NCBI GenBank assembly: GCA_948146395.1
Contig: OX411546.1
Span: 25,460,449 to 25,524,448 of the forward strand
DNA length: 64,000 nucleotides
Source: Fragum whitleyi
Taxonomy: Eukaryota; Mollusca; Bivalvia; Cardiida; Cardiidae
Reading direction: 5' to 3'
In this document: positions 23,390 through 34,700 of the stretch, one piece after another
Layout of the letters: every line of letters begins with the position of its first letter
Position numbering within the stretch: position 1 is the stretch's first letter
The notes under the pieces: model-generated
Told to the model about the DNA's origin: nothing
The model's database searches: none
What the model saw: only the letters and a program-made list of their open reading frames with translations
Translations under genes and position numbers: made by a program

Positions 23390-26205
23390 TCAGGTTGTTT
23401 TTGCAAAAAAATGTTGCCTCTAGAGTGCATACAAGGTTTAAATTAAGACTTGACCCTGTGACCTAGTTTTTTATCCTAGTTGACTGAAATTCAAACTCCT
23501 CGTGGATTTATCTAGACAATCATTCAGACCAAATTTCAGGTTGATTGCGTGAAAAATGTAGCATCTAGAAGGCATGGTTTTTTAAAGATTTGACCCTGTG
23601 ACCTACTTTTTGATCCCAGTTGAAATTCCTCTGAGATTTTATGAAGACAATCCTTCTAACAAAATTTCAGGTTGATCTGGTAAAAACTGTGGCTAATACT
23701 GGGCATACAAGATTTTTCCAAGATTTGACCAAGTGACCTAGTTTTTTACCCAAGTAAACCCAAAGTTTAACTCTTCAGAGATTTCATCAAGAAAATCATT
23801 CTGTCCAATCTTAAGGTTGATCCAACCAAAATTGTGGCCTCTAGTGTGATTACAAAGTTTTCTACCATGTGGCCACCTAACCTAATTTTTGACCCAGTGA
23901 GTTAACCCAATTTTGAACCCGTCAAAGGGTTTTATCAAGACAATCCTGATCTGACAAAACTGTGGCCTTTACAATCAATACAAGGCTTTCTAAAATTTGT
24001 CCCTGGACCTAGTTTTTGACCCCAATTAACAAAATTTTAAACACGTCAGAGATTACATCAAGACAATCATTCTAACCAAAATTCAGGTTAGAGATAGCAG
24101 ATTGTAGTTTCATCAGCCAATTCACTGTCCGAAACACACTAATAGACTGGAAAATTAAAATAACTCCTCAGACACAAACCTGAAATCAAAAACACTCTTT
24201 GTTAGCAAGAATGAGTTGTAAAGCTGCTTTGAAAACATACTTATTTACATGCTTGCACAGAGTGAATGAAAAATTTGACAATAAAATCATTTAACAATAC
24301 ACGTACTCTGAAAATTTGCGAAAATTTGTCCGTTTTTTGATGACATCTAACATGCCCAATATCCACACAGGAAATGATATCCTATTCAATGCCTGCTGCC
24401 TCTAAAGCCAAGACAGTGCTAGATCTCCTGGTGCTTTCAAAAATTTGTATAATCCCTTAAGTTTTTCTACAATTTTTCAAAGTATGCCTACCCTACAATT
24501 TCAGCCTTCACATCTACCAAAATTTTGCAAACCCACTCACTTCGATTTAATCTTGTCACAGGAAAACATCAAAACAAATGCCACAACCCTCTCAGTTATG
24601 CATTCAAAAATGCTCCATAAATTGACTTTTGTCATGATTTAAGGCAACACTTTCCGTTTTCACTTTCAAATAATTAATCAAAACTTAACCCTTATCATGC
24701 TGAACCTCGGAAAATTCCTGCTTTGGCAGGAGCTATAGACAAAAATTAGCCTGCACATATGTGCAGTCTGATGTTAGTCAACACCACCTGTTTCTCTTTT
24801 TCAAACCAGAATTGTCAATAGTTTTAGTTTTTCAACAAAAAAAATGACCTACAGTTGGTTCATTAAGGGCCTTTGCCCTTTGATTTTGATGCATATTTTT
24901 AGCCAAAATTTATTCACCATGACAAGGGTTAACATTTCCTAATACAATGTATTTGTAAGTTTGACCTAGGCCATTTCGAATATTTAGCCAAACTACAATC
25001 TGTCTGCTGATTAAACAGTGAATATGGAGTACATATAAGGTTATTCTAAAATTTGACCCAGTGATCTATTTTTTACCAAAGTTGACTCGATTTTGATCTT
25101 GTGCGAGATTTATCAAGATAATAATTCTGATCAAATTTCAAACAGATTGGGCAAAAAATGTGGCCTCTAGAATGCATACAAGATTTTTCTAAAATTTGAC
25201 TGCATCACCTACTTATTGCCCCCAGTTGACTGAATTTCGAATCAATAAAACAGTCACTCTGACCAAATTTTAGGTTGATCCTGCAAAAATTTTGGCCTCT
25301 TGAGTGCATAAGATTTGACCCTGTGACCAAGTTGTTGATCAAGTTGACCCAATTTTAGTATTGTCCCATATTTCATCAAGAAAATTCTGACCATATTTCA
25401 AGTTGATTATACAAAATCATGGCCTCTGGAATGTATACAAGATTTTTCCAAGAATTGACCCCATGACCAAGTTTTTGACCCCAGTTGACCCAATTTTTAA
25501 ACTTGTCTGAGATTTCATCTAGACAATATTCTGACATATTTTTCAGATTGATCAGGCAAAAAATGTTGTCCTAGACTGATTACAAAGTTTTTTTAAGATT
25601 TGGCCTCCTGACCTAGTTTTTGACCTAATGTGATCAAATTTTGAACATGTCTGCGATTTCATCAAGAGAATCCTTCTGACCAAATTTCAGATTGATTGGG
25701 CAAAAATGTTGCCTCTAGAATGGATATAAGGCTTTTCTAAGATTTCATTCCTGACCCAGTTTTTGAGCCCAATTGACCTTATTTTAAACTTGGTCCAAGA
25801 TTTCATCAAGACAATCATTCTGCTCAAATTTCACTCTAGATAGCTTATTGTAGTTGCTTTGGCTGATTCAATGTCCGAAACACACTAATAGACTTGAAAA
25901 TTAAAATAACTCCTCAGACACCAACCTGAAATTCTTCAAAGCCAAGACAGTGCTACATCAGAATTTTTCTGACCAAATTTCAGGTTGATTGGGCTAAAAT
26001 TGTTGCCTCTAGAATGCAATCAAGGTTTTTCTAAGATTTAACTCTGGTTATAGTTTTTGACCCCAGGTGACCCAATTTTGAGTCAATTATTCTGACCAAA
26101 TTTTAAGTTGAATGGACAAATAATGTGGCCTCTATAGTGTATACAAGGTAAATGTTGGTAAGGATGATGCATGACAGCACCGTAGCGCTCAAGGTGAGCT
26201 TAAAA
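23390..26205 (+). repeat. Divergent tandem array related to family B
   Basis: It is made of repeated units of about 140 bp with gtgacctagtttttgacccc, ttcatcaagacaatcattct, accaaatttcaggttgat and gtggcctctagaatgcatac. It is broken by non-matching sequence at about 24120-24680 and by the TTAA MITE at 24685-24932. Units are more diverged than in the 15-kb and 22-kb arrays, so this is probably older. Confidence 0.65.
24685..24932 (+). mobile_element. TTAA-flanked MITE, family C, copy 2
   Basis: TTAACCCTTATCATGCTGAA to CACCATGACAAGGGTTAA, inserted in the old tandem array at 23390-26205. Same interior as the copy at 3645. Confidence 0.8.
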
Positions 26206-28014
26206 TAACTAGAGTTTTGGCGAAGGTCAAATTTGTCAAAATCCTACATCTTCAAATTGAACCAACACTATTGACAACAAGGTGATGACAATTACTGAAC
26301 TTTTTGTTTCAAAACAGCCGAGCTTATGAAATGAAAATGTTGATAATGATTGAGATCATTTAATATGTTAAAAATGATGGCCATATTGAGGATATTGTGA
26401 CAGACGTCCAGGAGCTGTTTTACGAAACTTCTTACGAAAAAATTAATCTGAAGTCTAAATCACAAATCTTACTTTGTGTTTTCATTCATTGTTAAAATTT
26501 GCCTTGCACCATCTCATGGAATTGTCTTTAGAAAACAATTCCATGAGATGATGCATGGTAGAATTCCATATTCAATTACTTGACTTAGGCAAAATATGAT
26601 CATTAGATGTTACGAAAACAGGCCCCAAATATCGCCCTCTCACATGAAAAATGACCATCTTGAAAATTTGCAAACTTAAAACCCTTTCCTGCTGAAATAA
26701 AGTTCTGTTTAGAGAAAATTTTTTTTTTATTTTCACCATAAGGGATCATTTTTTGATGACCCGACAGCCCGCAGAGCCTATTGACATCCGCCCAATCAAA
26801 ATTGAACGTAGAAATCTGAAAAAGCATGTCCTGAGCATAAATCTGGTGATTTGGTTGAAATTTTTAAGATGTCTAGTGAAGCTTAATTTCTTCAATAAGT
26901 AAGATCTCGCCCTGGTTTTTTATTTGGTTTTCTTTGTTTTGTTTTTCATGCATGCTGAAAAATTGAGAGGTCAGTGCAATTCTATTGTAAGTGCCTATAT
27001 ATTTAAAGACACTTACAATGGTGTTGCCCTTTCTCCTGAAAATATATTTAACGACTTCAAAGATGATACATTTTCATGTAATGAGTCATATTCAATACTA
27101 ATCAATATAAAAGAATGTAAAAGATTCACATATTTACAAATGATTGGCATTTTGATTGTATAAAAGTGTATGATACTACAAAACTTAAAATAAAAATCTC
27201 AACACATTTAAACTAAAATAACAACCTTAGCATTTCTGATACAATGAAATAAAGGAATTTTAAGCATCATGATAAAACAACAATAAATCTATGTGGTAAA
27301 GTCGTATTTTAGAATAAAGCATTTCTGATACAATGAAAAACAAGAATTTTAAGCATCATGATAAAACGACAATAAATCTATGTGGTAAAGTCTTATTTCA
27401 GAATAAAATTCTATTCCATTCCGATAAAACCCAAACAGAAAGATATGCAAGTCTTTCAAAGATTCATTAACAATTGATGAAATGATAACAAAAGTTTAGA
27501 CCATTCCAATTTCAAAGAAGTTTCATAAGACACTTTGGAGTTCATTTTCTTTAATGCTTTTCGGTGGATTATCCAGAAATTACAGTAGATTATCAATTGA
27601 TAAACTCACCATATAACCAGTGAAATTGTATCCCCTTCCCTCCTTTCATTCATTATACCCTATCTGACGTTAGAGTTTTCTCTGAAAACAGCCTAGAGCC
27701 GAGCTAAAAATTGTGGACATTGCAACAAGATATTTATCATTTTCCACAATGTTTTCTGTAGGGTAAAAAATGAAATTGAATGAAAATGGTCAAACAATCA
27801 ATATTTACATGGAATTCACATGCCCCCTGGCAGGTACCCATGAAAAAAATTATTGAAATTGTACAATTCATGCATGTACTTATGATTGCTTATTATCAAC
27901 CCTTTGATAGCTTTGGCTTGCAAATTTTATGGTCAAGGGTTCATTGACTAAAATTTCAAAGGCTAGCACATGCCCTGCTGTCCAGTCAATAGTCAGGTTT
28001 TTAGTTAACCATTG
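26206..28014. other. Intergenic stretch without a supported gene
   Basis: It holds a family M hairpin (26966-27028), a local 89-bp tandem duplication (27230-27408) and a segment near 27540-27710 that resembles 63570-63720 (aatgct.tt.ggtgg.ttat..agaaat.acag.agattatca). A perfect hairpin, atctcatggaattgtcttta and its complement, lies at 26511-26548. No exon is supported. Confidence 0.45.
27230..27408. repeat. 89-bp tandem duplication
   Basis: Two adjacent copies begin gcatttctgatacaatgaaa and share gaattttaagcatcatgata and caataaatctatgtggtaaa. They differ at only a few positions, so the duplication is recent. Confidence 0.85.
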
Positions 28015-28253
28015 TCATGCTAAACCCAGATTATTCCTGCATTGGCAAGAGGTATAAACGAAGAGAAGGCTGCATGTTTGTGCAGTCTGATCTTAGCATA
28101 TACCATGTGATCTCACTTTTTTTATCAAGAAAAGTTTTAAAAACTTGTATATTCAAAATACATACTGACTAATAATAAGTGCATCCGGTGTTTTAAGCAC
28201 TTTGATTTTAATACTTTTTTGCTAAGGGTTTTATTTAGCATGACAATGGTGAA
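28015..28253 (+). mobile_element. TTAA-flanked MITE, family C, copy 3
   Basis: It starts TTAACCATTGTCATGCTAAA and ends TTTAGCATGACAATGGTGAA, the right TTAA being mutated to TGAA. It lies about 350 bp beyond the CUEDC2 stop codon. Confidence 0.7.
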
Positions 28254-28309
28254 TCATTTCAAACTGAGTATTGACACAAAAACCATAAAAATCAAACATG
28301 AGATCCTCG

Positions 28310-28631
28310 AAGTTCTGTTTTTTTATGGAATCTGTATTTTCTCGCTGGTTTTTCAATGGAATCTCTACTTTCTAGGTTTTACATTGAGATCTGTACATTC
28401 TTGCTGGGTTTTTTTCTAATGGAACCAGTATTTTCTTGCTGGTTTTTCAATGGAATCTGTATTTTCTAGCTGGTTTTTCAATGGAATCTGTATTTTCTAG
28501 CTGGTTTTTCAATGGAATCTGTATTTTCTAGCTGGTTTTTCAATGGAATCTGTATTTTCTAGCTGGTTTTTCAATGGAATCTGTATTTTCTAGTTGGTTT
28601 TTCAATGGAATCTGTATTTTCTTGCTGGTTT
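28310..28631. repeat. 31-bp minisatellite grown from the CUEDC2 stop region
   Basis: Six near-identical 31-bp units, with ggaatctgtattttct at 28452, 28483, 28514, 28545, 28576 and 28607, are preceded by about four decayed ones. The last unit is the CUEDC2 C-terminal coding sequence itself, read on the minus strand as A-R-K-Y-R-F-H-stop. The array therefore extends from the final codons into the 3' UTR, and each copy still carries the TGA equivalent. Confidence 0.9.
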
Positions 28632-28748
28632 TAAATTTACATAAGTCTTTTTCATTTCCTCCTCATCCTCCCTTTTGATTTCTGTGAATTTTTGTCCTTT
28701 GGTATTTACAACTTGTCCATCTAAATAGCGCACTAATTTCTTTGGCTC
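28602..28748 (-). CDS. CUEDC2: CUEDC2 exon 8 (C-terminus and stop)
   Basis: The acceptor is TTTTGTAG|GAG. It encodes the conserved C-terminal tail (48 residues) ending KPARKYRFH with TGA at 28604-28602. The TGA lies inside the first unit of the 31-bp minisatellite. Confidence 0.93.
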   Translation of the reverse strand, partial: EPKKLVRYLDGQVVNTKGQKFTEIKREDEEEMKKTYVNLKPARKYRFH

Positions 28749-31700
28749 CTACAAAATAAATCAATTTATGTGCTATTTACTAATTTGAATGGAAGCATAT
28801 CAAAGGATAAATGCAAAACTATTGTAAAAAAGCCTTCATATATTCATAGACAAAATAGTTTTTCATGAGTCCTCAAAATATAGTAAAGTAGAATTCACTC
28901 ATCACAAGAAAGATCTTCTTTAGTACAATTATTTTCCATGAGCAATTTAAACCTTTTCACTTTGTACAAGGCAAATGTGTGACATTTTCATCAACAATTT
29001 CACATGTGCACATAACAAACTTCTGGCCAGCCTTTGCATCCACACAGGCCGACCAGAGCTTCGATTATGCACTATATAGATACAAAAGGTCTTGAATCCC
29101 TCTTTTAGAAGTCAGCATATATCATTATAACATTGTGTCAATGTTTACACTACTCAACATTTGAACCTCGCACACATGTAGAAATTGTTGAAAATGTCAT
29201 GCACAGGCTCAAATTTCTTCTCTAAACAAAACCTTGGCAGAAAGTATAGACTAAGATCAGCCTGCACAGACATTCAGTCTGATCTTAGCCAACAATTACC
29301 AGCTTTGTACTTAATCATTGTGGGATAAACTTAAGGCAGACTAATCAAAATATCCAGAAAATTGGCAATTTGTTTAACACAGAATTCAAATTAACCCTTT
29401 CCTGTTTTACAAAATTTGGACCTGTCCAAATTCAAAGGTTTTGCAGACGAAAATTCAAAGTGGATTTAATTTGAAAATTAACCATTCAGTAGGGTAGAAA
29501 ATAGTGTGGAAAAAGAAGAAATTGCTTGTCATAAGCAATTTCTTCTTTTTTCACATTGATTTCTCAATCATAAAATCACAGACACGTAAAAAGCAGGGAT
29601 TAAACAGCAAAGTGTTAAGCAGAATATGGCCTATAAATATCAAACTACTTACTGCTTTAGGTGGGGGTGGTCTGTATGTTTTTTTATCTTCATCAACATC
29701 TATAAATGCGTATCTGAAATACATAGAGAATAATTGTTTGTTTCAGCGTAAGATTGTTATAGCTTTCTTTGAGTGAACAACAAAAGCTATATTTTCGTAA
29801 GTGGCAAAGCTCCGCTTGGATAATGTGAAATAGTGTTTCACCAAGTTGGTATTTTTTTTTTCACTACTTAAACATACTGTCATGATTGAATAAGCCCTGC
29901 TTGCAGGATAACCTAGCATCAAGTTTGGAACACTATTAAGCTTGAGGATAATCATTTGTTTCAGTAGAAGATCAATCTATATTTCATTGTTTCATAAAAA
30001 AAAAGCTAAAACTTTCACAATTGGCGAAGCAACAAGTGATAATATAGCTTTTGTTGTTCACAATATTGTTTTTTTTTTTTTTTTTTTCTTTTTTATCTGA
30101 CACACACAAAAAATGATTATTCTATTACTTTAACTTGGAGACGAAACAAAATATGAAAATTTTGGTAAAAACAATCTTAAAGCATGTCATTTTACATGTG
30201 ATAACTAAGCTACAACATGTTTACTTTGCTTCGTACAAAGGGTTAAATGAACAAAATCCATATACAACTTGGTTATTTTCAATGTTTTGGCAGTGAGATT
30301 ATCAAGTGTCAACCTAGTTATTTCCCCATAATCCACCTTAAAGCATTAATGGAATTATACCGTCCACTCTCAAAGGTGAAATTGATGGAAGTTTTCCCAC
30401 AAACCTTAAAATTTGTATTGAATTCAGCAGTTTGGTATTTTTTATGCATAACTTAATCACACAGTCATGATTTAATCCCCAAAATCAGCCCTGCTTGCAG
30501 TATAGCGCAGGACCAAGTTTGACACACATATGAGCATGTGCATAATTCTAACAATTTCAAATCAGTGTTAATCAGAGCCAGTACATGCACCCATTCTGGT
30601 CAGAAGCTTCAATTTGGGCTTTGTAGATGACTAAGATATAAATGTTTCTTAAGTCACTCAGACAATTTTCTTTTTGCAAATTTTTACTTTCTAGGCAGCT
30701 CAGCCTTTGCACTTTTGCTCATGTTAAATTGATAGAAATGTTGGGCAACTACACAATTAACCCTTTGCTGTTTAATCCCTGCTTTTTACGTGCCTGTGAT
30801 TTTATGATTGAGAAAACATTGTGAAACAAGAGCTGTCACTGTAAGATGACAATGCCCCCGACACCGCTTTGATTTTAAATTATGGCCAATCTATGTTCAA
30901 GGTCATCCAGGGGTCAAGGTCACCAAAGTATGTGCCTACAGAAAGGTAATGTACCAAGGAATGTTGTGGTAAAATATGATGCGAATATGTTAAGTAATAA
31001 GGAAGTTATGGCCAATGTTAAAGTTTTTGGACGGAATGACGGACGGACGGACGGACAGACGGACGGACGGACGGACAAGTCAAATTTATGATGCCTCCCT
31101 ATCGGGGGCATAAAAAGAAGAAATTGCTTCTGATAAGCAATTTCTTCTTTTTCCACACTATTTTCCACCCTACTGAATGGTTATTTTTCAAATTAAATCC
31201 ACTTTAAATTTTCGTCTGCAAAACCTTTGAATTTGGACAGGTCCAAAATTTTGTGAAACAGGAAAGGGTTAAGACAAGCTTCACTGGGTGATGCAGGGTA
31301 CCAGTTCTGGGGCACTTGCTTGTACCACATTTTGCAGAGTGAAGGGCAGTAATTAGAAAATTGTCACTGGCAACTTAAACCTCATAAAACCAGATTTTTC
31401 AAGATATATGTGAATTTTCACAGGACTTCTTTTCTAAGTTTCATGAAAGTGTGAGCTATGAATAGGTCTTAAGGAAACAAGAGGACCATGATGGTCCTAG
31501 ATCGCTCACCTGAGTCTCTTTTTTCCCTGGGACATCACATTAATTAAATAAGCAGTTGTCAACAAAGAGATAATTTCTACATAAGATCAATACCATGGAA
31601 TATTTTCAGCCAAGAGCAAGAAGGATGTGGCTTTTTGCTATTTGATTCTATGTAAAAATGGGATGCACCCAGGTGGAGCCCAAATGTGACCCTAGGGTCT

Positions 31701-34700
31701 TGATATGAACAAACTTGGTAGAGGTCCACTAGATGATGCTACAAACTTACTATAAAAGCTGTCTGCCTTCTGGTTTCAGAGAAGAAGATTTCTGAAGATT
31801 ATCCCATTTTCACCCATCATGCTCAGATGAGCTAAAAGGGATGCGCCCAAGTGGAGCCCAAATATGACCCAAGGATCTTGATATGAACAAACTTGGTAGA
31901 TTGATTGATTGATTGAATGGAGTTTATGCGCTTTCAACATTATTTTAGTTATATTGCAGTGGCTGGAGCACCTAACAATGGCTTCCTGGTGTTTCTCACA
32001 CCAGTTCAACCACCACATCCTTTCCTAGCCTCCAGCTACTATCTCACATTGGTCTACGATTTTCAACCCATTGGTGAGAGACAAATAGTCAGAAAGAATG
32101 AGTGCTGCCGTCGGGGATCGAACACAAACTTGGTAGAGGTCCACTAGATGATGCTACATACCAAATATTAAAGCTGTCTGCCTTCTGGTTTCAGAGAAGA
32201 AGATTTTTGAAGATTTTCCCTTTTTTACCCTTCATGCTCAGGAGAGCTAAATTGGATATTCCCAGGTAAAGCCCAAAAATGACCCCAGGGATTGATATGA
32301 ACAAACTAAGTAGAGGTCCTTAAGATGATGCTACATACCAAATATGAAAGCTGTCTGCCTTCTGGTTTCAGAGAAGAAGATTTTTGAAGATTTTCCTATT
32401 TTCACCCTTTTTGTTAAGGTTAAAGGGAAAGTTAAGGGTGGTTGTCATTTATTTGAACAACTTTGGTAGAGATTGACCCAAGGAACATCCCTGCCAAGTT
32501 TCATCAAGATTGGCCCACCGGTTTAGAAGGAGAAGATGTTTAAAGAAACTGTGGACACCGGACGCCTTCGTGCTAAGGTGAGCTAAAAACAGAGACCTCT
32601 CCAGTCCCAGAGTTTTGTATGAAAGCCAGTCAGTTTGTTGAAAACATGGTAGATAAATCACTTCCACTCCAAACAAAACACATGTTTTTAGATTACATTA
32701 CATTTCGAATGTTGTTTTTAACAGATCATCCTTTATTACCTTTGGATTAATTTGTCTCTCTCTTCTTTACTTTGTGTGGGGAAGACATTCTTTTTCTTCT
32801 TGTCTTTTGACTGAAACAAAACATTTGTTTTAAATTTTTTAATTGGTAAATGAACAAGTTTACGCTCCCTGATTGTACTACTGATCTTAGTGATCTATAC
32901 ACTCTAAACTTAACAGCAATTAAATAAACGAGACTATGATCAATAGATCACTTCTTTCAATCAATAAGTAATAAATCTTTGTTGTCAATCAAAAGTTGCT
33001 TAACTTATCAAAACAGTAAAATATTTAATAAGGGATGACATTAAAGCTTTAAATAATATACCTTAACATCATAAGGTGTCATGATGACAATGTTTGTATA
33101 TCAAGGCCATACAAACCTTATTGAACTCTGTAATAGCTGTTTCAGCGTCCTGCTTGTGTTATATATGCTTTTCAGGTCTGACTAAATATTGTTCTGCACT
33201 ATGAAAACAGTGTACAAAAATGACAAGGCCATACCAACCTTATCGAGTGTTTCCTCTGTAATAGCAGCCCCAGTGTCCTACTTGTGTTATATATGCAGGG
33301 CTTGTGCCAGCTTTTGAAATTTGGGAGTCATTGACCCTCTGACCATAAAATTCTGGGGGTCAAAACTGGTTTTAAAGTGGTAAAAAAAAAATCAAAGCAT
33401 CAAAACTTATCTGTCTTGAAAGTAATCTATATCAATGAATCCACATAAACAATAAAATGTAGACAAACTTTATTGTTTATGTTGTTTCATTTGTTTAAAT
33501 CTTTTGTATTAGTATCACAGGCACTTTGATTCAGGATTCAATTTACAGTCTATCACTATAATAAATAATACACAAGGTAGTGCAGCCACCATGTTTAAGA
33601 GAACGGATGTTTTTACAAGCATCTTTGGCCTCCGTCATAGGACGTGTCTACTCATGAGAATCGAGAACCAAAGTGCTTGTAAAAACATCCGTTCCCTTAG
33701 TAAATGGCAACTGCACTTCCTTGTGTATTATTTATCATAGTGATATTGGCAACTGGTTTATAAGATCTGGATCCAAGTGCCTGTGATTAGTATGAAGAAA
33801 ACAAATGATCTATTTAACCTTTTATATTGCTTTGGTTGCACCACTAGAAAATCAGTGGGTCAAGATGGCCCCTTGCAGGCAATTTTTGAGGGTCAAAATG
33901 GGACTTTTGGGAGTCAAAACCCTGTTTTAAGGGTCAAATCTTTTTCTGAACTGTGAAAACAATGATATTGTATAACAAGGCCATACCAAGCTTATTGAGT
34001 GTTTCCTCTGTAATATCTGCCACAGAGTCCTGCCTGTGTAATTAAAGCTGTAGAGTCCTGTCTAAATCTCTTTATAATATGACCTACGTCATGGGAGTGA
34101 AGCAAACCCATTGAATATTTTTGATATTTCACGGGTGTTATTACACTAGGGGAATAACTATGTAAATGAGCTCAGAGCGAACAGTAACGCTTTTTTGTAA
34201 CCGCGAAAATGACGTCATAATGTATATAATGTGGCGTCAGTTTTAAATGGCGTTATAAGTTTAACAGAAAATAGAAATATTGAATTTCAAGAATTTTGAC
34301 AATTTTTTCCCAAAAATCAGATCATATTATAAATAGAATATAAAATTTGTGCTCATAAAATACAGAATTTATTAAACTCGTCATCTAAAACAGATAAAAA
34401 CTCGGCACAGCCTAGTTTTTATCTGTTTATAGATGACTTGTTTAATGAATTCGGTATTCAATGGCCACTCATTCAATATCCTCTATATCTGCACTATGAA
34501 AACAGAGTTAAGAAATAACAAGGCCATACCAACCTTATTAAGTGTTTCCTCTGTAATAGCTGCCCCAGTGTCCTGCTTGTGTTATATATGCTGTACCCTT
34601 CTGTGATAAAAACGATATTACATAACAACGCCATACCAACCTTATTTAGAGTTTCTTCTGTAATAGCCGCCCCAGTGTCTTGTCTGTGTAATATAAGCTG

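Noticed and set aside
30361..30420. A plus-strand frame reading [10 protein letters not shown], resembling the CUE-exon peptide [10 protein letters not shown]
   Set aside because: It is on the opposite strand to CUEDC2, similarity stops after ten residues, and there are no splice sites; probably chance.
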